Shown piece after piece: positions 1 to 10,136 of a DNA stretch of 64,000 nucleotides. Every line of letters starts with the position of its first letter. Position 1 is the first letter of the stretch. Source of the DNA: Neoceratodus forsteri (lineage: Eukaryota > Chordata > Ceratodontiformes > Ceratodontidae); the NCBI GenBank assembly GCA_016271365.2, contig CM028129.1:1004847501-1004911500 (forward strand). The letters are read 5' to 3'. The translations under genes were made by a program, and so were the position numbers. The notes under the pieces were generated by a model that was not told the DNA's origin, ran no database searches, and saw only the letters and a program-made list of their open reading frames with translations.

Positions 1-310
1 AGCCTCCTAATTAAGTGGTTAGCCAGCCACATAACTGTATTATCACCCATCCCCAGTCTCTGATCCATTATTGGGAATAGGGACAAAGGCTTGGTTTTAA
101 ATTTCAATATATGTGGTTGACCAACCAGGCCCACCCCCCATCCCTCAATACAACACATTTTATAGATTACCCCCACTCCCACCCCATAACCCAACCCTAC
201 GGCCCCTGTACCTTTTGGGGTCTAAATTTCAAATCCCAGGGTTTCCTCCAATCCATGATGGGGGCAATATCCCAAAGATAGGTGTCCAGCACTTGGTCAT
301 CTTCCCAGTG
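1..310. repeat. Diverged direct repeat, left copy (partner 3355-3645)
   Basis: This block aligns by eye, in the same orientation, with 3355-3645. Shared landmarks in the same order are TTATCACCC near the start, a run about a GGCCCACC stretch, ACATTTTATAGATTA, GGCCCCTGTA/GGCCCTTGTA, TTTCCTCCAATCCATGATGG and CCAGTGCACAC. The copies differ by many substitutions and small indels, so the pair is old. No coding signal is visible. The two copies bracket about 3 kb of palindrome-rich DNA and could be terminal repeats of one element or two copies of a dispersed repeat. The left edge may lie outside the window. Confidence 0.7.
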
Positions 311-715
311 CACACATGTATACTAAAGTATACAAATACTATCTTCCAAATATTTGAAAAGTATCTGTATTTGGGAGCTCAACATTTTCTAGTGTTTTTT
401 TTTTTTGGGTATTTGTTATTCAGGCAAATATAGATTTGAAAACAAAAAAAAGGCTTTGCAAAGTCAACCTCCTCCCTTAGGTGCCAGAGCTAGTCAAGTG
501 GCCACTCTTACCCCCTCAGTTATCATTCACTTACCAACCTCCTCACTGGTCCCCTTATATCTTAAAAACAACAGCTGGCATGCTGCCAGCATTGACCCCA
601 CCTGACTCTGTCTTTAACAAGCATCTGTCAATGTCAAATGTTGTCTTGCTGGCATTGGTAGTGCAGGAGTTAGAGAGATGCATAATGGGAATGTCAGTGA
701 AGTATTGAACTGATG
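311..715. other. Non-coding spacer inside the bracketed block
   Basis: I see no gene here. There is a short palindrome, GTATAC-TAAA-GTATAC, at 318-333 and a T-run near 389-405. Open frames are short and lack any family signature. Confidence 0.5.
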
Positions 716-1069
716 CCAACCCCACCCCCACCCTGCAGAGACTGACTGGCATTGGGATGTGCCTTTGGGTCATCGTCCATAACGCTCATGCCATTTCATT
801 TCACCCTACCCTACAGACACCGACAAGTGTCGCGGTCTGCTTTGGGGTCTTCGGGCCTTACACTCACCCCATTCTATAAGGAAATACTCTGAGATGGGAA
901 CAGTATAGGAGAATGGGGTGAACTTTGGGGCTGAAGACTCCAAGGCACACCTCAATGCCTGTCACTGGCTGCAGAATGGGGGTTGGGGTGGAATGGCATC
1001 AGCATTACAACCGACGATCCCAAGTCACACCCCGACGCCTTTCAGTTTCTACAAGGTGGGGTGTTACAG
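716..1069. repeat. Long fold-back (imperfect palindrome), centre ~892
   Basis: The left arm (about 716-880) read on the minus strand matches the right arm (about 904-1069). Landmarks pair symmetrically about 892: TCACCCCATTCTATA (865-879) with TATAGGAGAATGGGGTGA (904-921); the TTTGGGGTCTTC segment with GAAGACTCCAAGG; the CATGCCATTTCATTTCACCC segment with GGGGTGGAATGGCATC; and the outer GGGTGGGG with GTGGGGTG. Arms are ~165 bp with many mismatches and a ~24-bp loop. It has no coding capacity. It resembles a fold-back or MITE-type element, but I could not identify target-site duplications. Confidence 0.75.
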
Positions 1070-1130
1070 TTGTAAACCCTAATGCCCCAGGAATTTGTTA
1101 GTAGTTCCTTTCTAAATTTTCAACACAGGC

Positions 1131-1910
1131 TTTTTGTAACCCCACCTCATGAACAGTGGCATTATCAGTTCATTAGCGGAAAGGTGATTTTGCACAGCGA
1201 CTGCACCATTGGGTACCCCAGGTGTGAAAATGCATTTTGGGAAGGATGTGAAAAATGACAGTTGTACTGTTCGTGAGGAGGTGTAAAAAAATAGCAATAT
1301 TGAAATTCTGAAATGAAAATATGAAAAATTGGAGAAGTCACAAGCATGCATAGAAACTGCACAATGCACACCCGTAATGCAATTATTTTGTGGATTTCTT
1401 TAACCACATTTTCAACATATCCATTTTGGGACTTCCCCTCATGAACAGTGGCACTGTGATTTTGTTAACGTGTCCTGAAAGTTGATTTCCCACGGCGACT
1501 GCGCCATTGTGCTCCACAGGTGCGAAAACACATTTCAGGCAGGATGCGAAAAAGGACAGCTGTACTATTTATAAGGAGGTGTGAAAAAATGGCAATGTTG
1601 AAAATCTGGAGTGAAAAATATTAAAAATTGTTGAAGTTACGAACATGCATGTAAATTACGCAACTCACACTCGTAACACAGTCATTTTTTTGAATTTGTT
1701 CACCAAATTTACAACATTGGATTTTTGGGACCCCACCTCATGAACACTGGCACTGTTGTTTTGTTAATCAGTCCTAAAAGGTGATTTTATGCAGTGACCA
1801 TGAAATCACTTTTCGGGACCAGGTAATGAGATGACAGTGCATGTGTTCATAAGGTAGGGTCCCAAGAAACCCATGTTGAAAATCTGGTACCAAAATTCTC
1901 CATGGCTAAG
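1131..1910. repeat. Three ~295-bp tandem units ending in an inverted partial copy
   Basis: The landmark TGAACAGTGGCA (TGAACACTGGCA in the third unit) occurs at 1150, 1442 and 1741, giving periods of 292 and 299 bp. The surrounding sequence (a GGTGATTTT segment, a GAGGTGTRAAAAAAT segment, a CATGCAT segment) repeats with it. From about 1803 to 1905 the sequence turns round: it is an inverted copy of about 1690-1795, so the array ends in a hairpin centred near 1801. It is non-coding. Satellite-like arrays with inverted ends occur inside some Helitron-like and fold-back elements, but nothing here assigns a class. Confidence 0.75.
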
Positions 1911-2531
1911 ATATCCACCAAAGTTGTAACCTCCCATTGCCTGCCATTATAAAGCTGACCACATTTTGTTCAGATCCCAGTGGGCTTTAAAGAGTTTGGA
2001 CGTGTTCCCGCTCCATAGAACATCACAGCGCTGGTCCTCTGGAGGTAAGTATGGGGTGAGGGGGGTGCAGGGAGGTGGGGTGTACAGAGGGTGGGTGTGA
2101 GTTGGGGAGGGGGTGGCAGGACAACGAGGGATATTTTTGGGGGGGCACACTGGGGTAGACTACCAGTGTGCCATGAGTTTGGGGGGGCATGATGCCAATG
2201 GTAATTGGGCACCCCCATTGGAAAACACATTGAACTGGGGGAGAAATAACAATATGGTGATTGGGCATCCACAATATCGGCTTTGTCCATCTGCTTGACT
2301 GTTGGAGAAGTCAGCGAGAGACTGGAGACAAGGGCCAGTGACAAGCTGGTATGGCATGGAAGTTCTCAGTTTAGGGGATAGGAGCAGCGAAACAACTGAA
2401 CCCTCCTACCCTCAACATCATCTCCAGTGGTGAACTGAGCTGGTGGGGAACAGAAGCCCAGATGTAAGCTTTAAATTTTCGTGAACTCACGCAGCCCCTT
2501 CCCCCCCCAGTATAGTCTGCTCACTCAATTG
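1911..2531. other. Non-coding, G-rich stretch
   Basis: I recognise no gene. The plus strand is strongly G-rich between 2040 and 2240. A 9-bp inverted repeat (GCACACTGG at 2145-2153, CCAGTGTGC at 2163-2171) forms a small hairpin. Overlapping minus-strand reading frames here are proline-rich artefacts of the base skew. Confidence 0.5.
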
Positions 2532-2790
2532 GCAGAAAAGCTGGTGAAACACAAAGAGTACAGTGCTTCTACAAAATGCGACAACTAGTAAAGTTTACTG
2601 GAGAACATGTAAGTCAACCACAGAATATCCCTGGCACATTGAGGGTACAATGATGAAAAGGGATTATACCCTTGAAGCACCAGAGATATTCTTTGGATGA
2701 CTTGCATATTTCCGTAAACTTTGCTAGTTGTGAGTATTTTCAGGAAGTAGGTTTACTCTTTTTGTTGCATGTGTGTGCCTGCCATTTTGT
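2532..2790. repeat. Fold-back element, ~115-bp arms, centre ~2656
   Basis: The segment 2579-2649 matches the reverse complement of 2664-2733 closely. ACAACTAGTAAAGTTTACTG pairs with the GTAAACTTTGCTAGTTGT side, and CAGAATATCCCTGG pairs with CCAGAGATATTC. Pairing continues outward with lower identity (AAAGAGTACA against TTTACTCTTT) to about 2532 and 2780. The loop is ~14 bp. It is non-coding and MITE-like. Confidence 0.75.
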
Positions 2791-3354
2791 ACAGCTTTCC
2801 TACACTGCACCAAATCGAAGTTAAAAAAAATCAGTGTGCAAGGGGGAAAAGCTCTTGCTAGCAGAGCTCTGGTAGTGCCATTTATCTGCTTTAACACATA
2901 AGCGAAACGAACAAAAAAATACATACTGTAAGGTAAGCCACCAACAACATGTGAATGCACAGTCTGAGGGAATGACACTCAATTAGGTACTGATCATGTA
3001 CTGATGATTATGTGGCAGATGGCAGAAGCCACCTTATTTATTAAAATGTTTCACCAGGAAAGGCATGTAACATAGCCATGTCGTCTTATGCTCCAATGAG
3101 GAAACGGCACCTCATTGGAGCAGCAGATTTCTTTCAAGGTTTTAGCACTCTGAAGATTCACATCATCACTAGCATGCTCATTAATTGGTGGCTAAGGGAC
3201 TTGTCCATTAAAGTGTTCCCTGTGTTCGCCAAGACAGACACACCTCTGAATGTGCTACTACCGCAAGATGTTGCTTGCACACATGCAAGACAACATAAAA
3301 AGGCATCTGGCTCCCTAACTAAATCACCAAACCCCTTACTGAGTGTGAAGCAGG
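2791..3354. other. Non-coding stretch with a perfect 12-bp hairpin at 3090-3121
   Basis: GCTCCAATGAGG (3090-3101) and CCTCATTGGAGC (3110-3121) are perfect inverted repeats separated by 8 bases. The 94-codon open frame across 3078-3362 has no recognisable domain, and I do not call it a gene. Confidence 0.6.
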
Positions 3355-3645
3355 TGCCATAATGAGATTATCACCCCAATCCTTGATTAGATATTGGGGG
3401 CTGGGAAAATGTGGAGGCTGAAACGCCAATGTATGTGGTGGACCAAGCAGGCCCACCCTTCATTCCTCCATTCAGAACATTTTATAGATTAACCCCCTTC
3501 CAAAGACAAACACCCTGGCCCTTGTAACTCCTTATGTGGGTGAAAAAACAAAATCCTGAAGTTTTCCTCCAATCCATGATGGGGACAATAGCCAAAAGAT
3601 AGTGGTCCAACATCTGGATCTCTCTCCAGTGCACACTGAGGTTGT
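3355..3645. repeat. Diverged direct repeat, right copy (partner 1-310)
   Basis: Same landmarks and order as 1-310 (see that entry). It lies in the same orientation and ends near the CCAGTGCACAC motif at about 3626-3636. Confidence 0.7.
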
Positions 3646-3824
3646 TGAGCAAGTTCAGCAATTAGCTGACAGCTTCAACATGCCAAAAGGAGGGCCAGGC
3701 AAAGAGGTGGGTCCAGTAGAATGATACTAGGCATACTATATAATAGGAAACTTTACTGGAGCTTATTGATGTATATACTTCAGTGAGTCCTCTTTGGTCT
3801 GAGTTGCAATAACAGAGGGTAGCA

Positions 3825-4117
3825 TGTCAAAAGGGTGAAGAAATTACGGCGAGTACAATTACAGTGATGGCAAAGCAGCGAGCATTAATACGGCAACTGG
3901 AATTTTGGGCAACCACAATTACAGTGACATTTGCCTCCCCCCAAGGTGCTATGACCTCAGAGTTAGATATATTAGTATAAGGGGTTTGGGGGGATGTGGG
4001 GGTAAAGCCCCCCACAGAAAGCAAATATTGCCATAAATTCCGGTTACCATATAATAACACTTGCTGATATGCCATCGCCATAATTGTACTCACTATAATT
4101 CCTTTGCCCTTTTGACA
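3825..4117. mobile_element. MITE with ~80-bp terminal inverted repeats and a G/C-run core
   Basis: The left end TGTCAAAAGGGTGAAG (3825) and the right end, read on the minus strand, TGTCAAAAGGGCAAAG (4117) start inverted repeats. These continue for ~80 bp through a GAGTACAATTA segment and a GATGGCA segment. The middle holds a GATGTGGGGGTAAAGCCCCC core (about 3993-4012), also found at about 36200-36220 and in related form at 45530-45590. There is no coding capacity. I could not define a clean target-site duplication, so the superfamily is open. The terminal repeats and size fit a non-autonomous DNA transposon. Confidence 0.8.
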
Positions 4118-5219
4118 GGGAAACTAGCAGAGAAATAAAGCAAACTGTATGTTTAAAAACAGAAGAGTTGGCGCTGGCCTGGTGACACATAGGGCTGAGG
4201 CACTAAACGCCTTATCTCCCACACCAGTAACCCGAGTTCGGGAACAAGCTCAGACCACTGGTGGTCAGCTGGGAGTGGGAAGGGCTGGGAGCAGGAGCAA
4301 GCAGCTATCTGGCAGCTTTCCCCTCCTGGATTAGCGAGGTTGGTCTTCCCAGTGCTTGGCTGACAAGGAGTGGAGACTCTGTGGTAGTGCCACATAGGTG
4401 GGGGACCAGGTGCTAGGCCAGGGTGGGGGGTGCAGAGCTGCTGGTTCTGGTGCACACAAGTGCCTCCACAAGTATGTGTGACCAAGTTGCTGAGACCCAG
4501 GGAGGCTTAAGGGGAGAAAATGGGAAGAAAAAGGATGGGTACGACAAAGGCATATATAAGGCTGCTGGCCACACTTCCACCCGCCATGTTTACCAAGGCA
4601 GTGCAGGGACCCCACCAGCAGGAAGAAACTCTGCCTCTCTGCCACAGGCCCTTCACCACTAACTGAACCCTAGCTCCAGTATATGGATGTGGACAATGGG
4701 AGGGGAGGACAGACCACCCTCCCCTGACCCCACCATGAGGGAGAATCGGTGGGGGACTCTGGAGCCAGGTAAGTCTCAGAGATGGTGATTGATGGGGCTG
4801 GATTGGTGGGAATAGAAGAAGACTGAGAGAGCAAAAAGGGCATAAATAAAGCCTCAAACAAAAAAAAGTTGATGTTTGGATGTTGGATTGTAAGGTTATT
4901 GCTGTAGGCAGTTGCAGTAACCTCCCCTCCCAACCACCAATCCAATGGAGCTCCTTGGTTCTTTCTGTATTCTCCTGGAATAGGGTATAGCATCACTTAG
5001 CATGAAACATGAATTCACACCTCCTTTTAATTTCATAACCCCCCAAACACATTGATGCGATTCATATGAGGGATATCACAGTAGGTATGATGAATCAGAA
5101 TGTATCAACAGAAATTGCAGTCAAATGGAATACCAGACAGTTCAACATAAAAGCAGATCTGAACAGGAAACAAGTAAGAAAATGAAATAAAAGAGGAAGA
5201 AAGTACAGTGCATCTCATT
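4118..5219. other. Non-coding stretch, no gene recognised
   Basis: I see no protein family or RNA gene. Around 4165-4250 there is a faint tRNA-like pattern (TGGCCTGGTGAC, then CGAGTTCGGGAAC about 70 bases later) that could be an eroded SINE head, but the B-box is poor. Several overlapping frames on both strands reach ~100 codons without any domain. Confidence 0.45.
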
Positions 5220-5429
5220 AATAGTCTGCTGCTACTCAATATGAAGAGATTTGATCAACCTGAAGACCAGGGACATGGAAAAGCCCATGGCATGCCAGAT
5301 AAGATAAACCCAGCAGAGGCAGGCAGGTCCAGAATCAGGAGAGAATGATTAAGGGTGATCCAGTCCTGAGGAGTAGAGATAAAGTGTGCCAAAAAGACAA
5401 AGTAGGCTGTGGATTCCACTGTCTGTCAG

Positions 5430-6450
5430 GAACCATAATTAAGTACATTACGGAACAAATTGATGGGACACCTTTAGCCTTTTTCAAGACCAACTCTGGT
5501 AGTGCTACATGTTGGAATGCATGACACCAGAGGCAAGAAGGGGCCACAAATCATGAGAGATTTTAATTAGAGCTGGGTGAAAACTTCAAATTCTGAATGT
5601 GTTGAAATGTTGCAAAATTTCACAAATTTCATGAAATTTTCTGAAATTCTGACTTTGGCAAAATCTGAATCTTCCAAATATGTTCGATGAATTTTCGCCC
5701 CATTCTGCAACATTTTCTGTCTGAATTTCAGAGTAATACACATGAACTGCGGAGTGACAATTCTGAGGAATTCCTACTCTGCAGTTTAATTCATTAATCT
5801 GCAATACTAGTAATCATTCTTCAGTTCAGTGATGAGTTATGTAGAATTTATTTATGCAGTTTAATATATTAATCCACAATTCATACACTCATTCTGTAGT
5901 TCAGTGACTCATTGAATTATGGAATAAAGGTATGAATTGTGGATTAATGTATTAAACTGCAGAGAGAAATTCTACATAACTGATCATAGACAGCAATCGG
6001 TTCTGCAGAATTTCTTTCCACCGTTTTAATACATTAGTTGGCAATTCATACATTCATTCTATTGTTCTAAGTCAGAATTTCCTTGAAAGTTACCAAAGTG
6101 CATTCTGAAATTTTGTGGAAGTGACATTTTGACTTTTGCAGAAGCATAATTCTGATTTTCATGGAAATTCCACTGGTAGAATTTTATTTCTGCACAGCCT
6201 AGATTTAAAGCACATAGGTCAGAAGATTAACTACATGAAATTAGGTGTCGTCATCTCAAAGATACTACCATTTCAGTTTGCAGACGAAAGACATAAAGCC
6301 AGGATTCAAAGGGTGAATGCTTAGATCACATGTTGGTGCAAGCAAGAAGGATTCACATTTCTTAGAACTTGGATGACTTTTGCCAGAAAAAAAGGATCTC
6401 TATAGGAAAGATGGATTACATCTGATTCTAAATTGAGAAAGCATTTTGAG
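5430..6450 (+). pseudogene. CR1 LINE ORF1: SGNH/GDSL esterase-like protein, broken
   Basis: This is the ORF1 part of the outer, old plus-strand CR1. The frame at 5506-5532 reads LVVLHVGMHD, the block that in CR1 ORF1 esterases is VVVHVGTND. After the MITE at 5570-6201, reading resumes with a GQK..KLGVVISKILP segment, then FADERHKARIQRVNA (6277-6321) and a W.T. segment. It ends with DGLHL at 6410-6424, the block that carries the catalytic Asp/His pair in SGNH hydrolases. In CR1 elements this protein accompanies ORF2, probably in RNA or membrane binding. Stops and a frameshift make it a fossil. The family match rests on motif order and is fairly clear. Confidence 0.7.
5570..6201. mobile_element. 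hAT-like MITE inserted in the CR1 ORF1
   Basis: The ends are inverted: TAGAGCTGGGTGAAAA on the left, and TAGGCTGTGCAGAAAT read from the right on the minus strand. These resemble the TAGRGCTGTGC ends of many vertebrate hAT MITEs. The interior is AT-rich and repeats CTGCAGTTTAAT-type segments. It includes a near-perfect inverted repeat of ~45 bp (5850-5895 and 5930-5975). The ORF1 reading on both sides (up to about 5560 and from about 6205) shows that it interrupts a coding region. An 8-bp target duplication is not clean (GATTTTAA against GATTTAAA near the borders). Confidence 0.65.
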
Positions 6451-6649
6451 ATCTCAGATCAACACAATAATAGAAATAACTTTAACCAGATCATGGGGAG
6501 GGGATGGATATGAGAAGAGGCTATTGAAGCAAAGAACAGGCAGAGGAAAATAAATCCTCAAATTACTGAATAATCTAATTTAGAGAAGGTGTCAAGCAAA
6601 ACAAATGATGTAACTTGTAAGGCTGATAAGTGAAATAAAAAGTAAAACA

Positions 6650-6880
6650 GAAACTGTATGTACAATAATGCAAGAAGTCAAGACACAGACCTGATGAACT
6701 AGAAATACTGATCAGCAAGCAAGAATTGAACATACTGTAGTAGGATTAACAGAGGTGTGGGGGGACAACAATGGAGTGTGTGGAATAGAGAGTTGTACAA
6801 CTACAAACTACTGTATACAGAATGGACAGACCAGCAAGACAGGAGGGATAGCCATACTCTGTATGTCAAAATCCAATTGC
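6650..6880 (+). pseudogene. CR1 ORF2 start: AP endonuclease N-terminus, degraded
   Basis: The frame at 6740-6760 reads VGLTEVW, matching the LTETWW block of LINE AP endonucleases, in which the Glu binds the metal. It is followed by a segment ending in KTGGIA-type residues (about 6838-6855). It lies directly downstream of the ORF1 fossil in the same orientation, as expected for ORF1-ORF2 order. The sequence is then cut by the hairpin element at 6878. Confidence 0.6.
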
Positions 6881-7011
6881 AGCTGTAATCACAGCCAAAG
6901 ATAAGTAGTGATATATCTAGATATAACACAGCAAAATCACATTTATTTCAGTGGGATTTCACAGTGCTGTATCTAGATATATCACTACTTATCTATGGCT
7001 TCTGCTGTAAC
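6878..7011. mobile_element. Short hairpin MITE (~134 bp)
   Basis: GATAAGTAGTGATATATCTA (6900-6919) has its exact inverted partner on the right side (about 6971-6990). Pairing extends outward through AGCCAAAG/CTATGGCT to CAGCTGTAAT against the TTACAGCAG side, giving arms of ~55-60 bp and a ~14-bp loop. It separates the endonuclease N-terminus from later parts of the outer CR1. Confidence 0.75.
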
Positions 7012-8365
7012 TAAAATAAATTACTGTACCTTTACTGTTACAAACTTCTGCTCCTCTGTCACCTGTCTGTCACAGGGTTACACACAAGAGTGACTGGACA
7101 CATGGACAGCTGCTTGTAGTGCAGTGATGCTGTCTTTGGTTGACTATTAGGGTATCTCAATCTGGTTCTTATCCCACCACTGACCACTGCATTACTTTTG
7201 GCAACAGAGCCAACCCTTATGTCACTCCCAGGAAGCTCTCACCTGCCCTGCATCAGATTTAAATTACTTTCATACGTGGTAGTCATGCTGTTTGGTGGTA
7301 GTGGAACACCAGTTTATGCAATAGAAATGGATGTTACCTGTTCCATAAAACACTGCAGAGCCACAGAGAAAATTAAATATATAAATATTTAATATTTATA
7401 CTTCTAAATCACATGATATGCAGTAAACTACAAACGGATAATACACACTAGGGAATGCAAAACAATACAGTTAAACAAAAAGATTACAAAAGAAGAACCT
7501 CTCTAGTCCCTAGACTACAATCTAAAAGATCTTAGCCCAACTCTGTGTTACTTCCTCTTTTAGAATCCAAGTTGCACTAAGGCCTCAGGTCAGTGGATAT
7601 CTGATATGTTTTCCCCCCCATTGCATCTGGAGGGGCCTCAGCTGTGTTGCCAGGTTAACCCTCTCAAGGGGTATGCCCACAAATCTCATCATCAGCCATC
7701 CCTGTCATTCACCAAGGTCGGCTCACTCGTTGTCCTGGAAGATGCTTCTAGTTCTAAAAAACCTAGCTAAGACCAATCTGGAACTAAATTACATTTTCCA
7801 TATGTGCAGACGTGCACTCAGTAGTTCTCACACAAAACCAGCTGCCCCTGTGCTCAAGACAAGGCAGAACCACCGCCAGGGTGGGGGATGCCTAAGAAGC
7901 CTGGGTTCCTTCAGACATTACATTCACTTGGTAAGGCAGAGGTATCAGATAGTAACTCCAGTTCTGGTCCACCATTTTAAATGCTGAGAGAGGGCACTTA
8001 GCTCTCGTTACTGTCGTGCCTCCGGGATAATAATTTTCTGACCACAGGTGTCCTTTGTGGTAACTCTGCATGGACTACAGCCTCTTAAAACAAAGTCTAA
8101 TGTAACCTAGCCCTGCTCCCATGATATGTCTTCAAGTACAAGCAGTTTTTAACCCCTTCTGATGACCTCTGATGAATATGTCAAAAATATTACCCCAACT
8201 AGGATACGTATCTATGTTACATATCTAGGATTATGCCACATTTACACAAAAAAGATTGAGACACTTTGAGAGTCTCAAATAGAAGAGAACACCGTTACAG
8301 TTGGCCTTTACTATAGAACACTAGAACACAAGGAAAACCAGGCCTTAAACTTCATGAGGTAATTC
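7012..8365. other. Unclassified insert in the outer CR1; no gene
   Basis: I recognise no protein or RNA gene in 1.35 kb. It contains an AT-rich patch at 7370-7400. It starts near a TGTTAC and contains a GTTACA near 8293, so a degraded solo LTR is conceivable, but I found no second copy, polyadenylation signal or target duplication to support this. Confidence 0.35.
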
Positions 8366-8560
8366 AGTCAATCAATCAATCTTTATTTTACCAGGTGAAA
8401 CACCATTGAGTAGTCTCATTTATAAGATGGACCTGGGCAGGTACAAAAAATGCATACATCTTACAAAAAACATGCATCAAACATACATCATACTGTACAA
8501 TAAATCCATATAGGGCACAGTCTTGTGTACATCAGAACATTAGCACAAACAACTGACATT
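8366..8560 (-). repeat. LINE 3' end (L2-like tail), minus strand
   Basis: On the minus strand the end reads AAATAAAGATTGATTGATTG, preceded by a segment meaning TCTTATAAATGAGACTACTC. Closely related ends occur at 47880-47975 (plus), 29292-29400 (minus) and 48005-48110 (minus). The short simple-sequence 3' tail instead of poly(A) is usual for L2/CR1-type LINEs. The 5' limit is uncertain. Confidence 0.65.
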
Positions 8561-8869
8561 TCAATACATTTTAATTGTGCAATAGAAATGTGCTGGAGGC
8601 CCCACTACAAAGGGAAGCCTAGAAGAGGAAAAGCAGATGGGAAAGGCGCAGGCCTACATAGGTAAAATTTAAGGGGTAATAGGTAACAATTTTTGATAGT
8701 TGATAGTAGAGATGGGATAGGGGAGAGAAGAAAAAAGGCACAGCCCAAACTCAGTACAGTTTACGGTTATAATGGCTAAGGAGGCGCATACCAAGAATCT
8801 TGGAAAAAAGAAAAACTTGAGGAGATGCCTGGTTTGAGGGGGATGGGGAGGACTTAGGCATAACAATTC

Positions 8870-9720
8870 AAAAGGCAACAGTAAAATGAAGTATGCTAAC
8901 CATGGTAGATTTCAACTACCCAGACATAGGAGGCAGTATAGCACAGTTGTTTAAGGCTCTGAGCTGCAAACCTGGAGACCTGGGTTTGAATCCCACAGCC
9001 TCCACTTACATACTGTGTGACCCTGAGCAAGTCACTTAACTTCCTTGTGCTCCCAGGTTGCACCTGTAAACAAGCTTCCCGCTTAGTGTGTCTCTCTGGC
9101 AAAACAAAGGTAACAAAAAAAAAAAAAAGACAGCCTGGAAGAAAGAGATTGCTAAAATCTGACAAAGTAGGCAACCTCTGGATATCACAGAAGACTGGTA
9201 TTTAATACAGTGTGTCAAGGGTAACACTAGGGAGCAAGTAACACTGAATTTGATCTTCAGCAATAAGGATGATTTGATCAGAGATGTAGAAATTGAGAGA
9301 TGCTAACAAACTGTGAACATAACATAATCACATTCACCATTGGAAAGGGGGATAACAAAAAAAACCTACACCATACTTCTGCAAAAGGCAACATTTTGGA
9401 AAAATGAGACAACTCACAACACAGGGGCTTGGGGAAAGCAAGCTCATGGGCAGAAGTTCTCAACAACAATGCAGCACCCTTAAAATGCATTCAGATTGTT
9501 TAAAACAAGGCTTTATCCCACAGAGGAGAAAGTACAATAGGAAGAAATTTAAACCTATGTTGATGTTGAAGGAGGTAGCTGTCATAATGAGGGGAACAGG
9601 GTCATACAAGATGAGGAACTTGCTAGACAACAATGAAAACAGACAGATCTACATGAACAAATGCTGACAGCAAAAACAAAGAATTAGGGTGTAACATTAA
9701 TGGCAGAGGAACAGATAGTT
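8870..9720 (+). pseudogene. CR1 endonuclease, middle and C-terminal part, interrupted by a SINE
   Basis: The frame at about 8903-8926 reads MVDFNYPDI, matching the GDFN-PDI block of LINE AP endonucleases with Gly replaced by Val. After the SINE (8927-9127) it resumes with TLNLIFSNKDDLIRDVEI-type residues at about 9241-9294, the LDLVLSNxxxLVxxVEV block that precedes the SDH motif in CR1. The frame then decays, and several stops are present. It ends against the TTAA-flanked element at 9722. The frame across that site rejoins at 20188 (EEQIVLKVKSNNNKFF), which shows the two sides were once continuous. Confidence 0.7.
8927..9127 (+). mobile_element. MIR/CORE-like tRNA-derived SINE with A-tail
   Basis: A tRNA-like head carries an A-box-like segment about TAGCACAGTTGTTTAAGG and a B-box GGGTTTGAATCCC. 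It is followed by the MIR-like core ACTGTGTGACCCTGAGCAAG and TCACTTAACTT, then an A-tail. AGACA at 8922-8926 and again at 9128-9132 is a probable short target duplication. A sister copy is at 52861-53071. It is inserted in the CR1 endonuclease fossil. Internal RNA polymerase III promoter boxes are visible; I cannot tell whether they still work. Confidence 0.85.
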
Positions 9721-9898
9721 CTTAAAGGGACACCGTCAACCCCCTTAGGCCTCAAAGTGGGTCTAGTCAGTGTGAAAAATACATGTTATGATTGCTTACA
9801 TTCTGTAGAGGTTACTGATGTAGCTGATAGTTTGATTCTGATTCCTTTTTTTCTTCTAAGAGTAAAACACAGACTGCCCACCATACTGGTGGTACCAC

Positions 9899-10136
9899 TG
9901 TTTCTGTATGCAATAAATGGCCAAAACAGGAGCTTTTGATTGCAGAAAGATTCTTTATTTCCGACGAGTTCACACATAGCATGTATAGCCAAACACCTTA
10001 GTCATTAGCACAGGAAGGGAGGCACTCTCTGGCTTCCTCGATTAACTATCTCTGAATGAGTCATTAAACTAGATGGGGTTAACTAAATACAGAGGCAGAG
10101 CTCTTTCTAGTGGCTTGGAAGCCATATATAGTAACA
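9899..10136 (-). repeat. 3' LTR of the Ty3/gypsy element
   Basis: 238 bp, beginning TGTTTCTG on the plus strand and ending ATAACA-type (TG...CA on the element strand). It matches 19574-19811 with about 21 differences by hand count, roughly 91% identity. It is preceded by ACCAC. Confidence 0.93.

Noticed and set aside
4153..4857. Overlapping frames of 100-116 codons on the minus strand
   Set aside because: Several frames overlap each other, none has a domain, and the composition is biased.
7012..8365. Solo LTR of an endogenous retrovirus
   Set aside because: A TG...CA-like pair can be picked out, but no second copy, target duplication or polyadenylation signal supports it.
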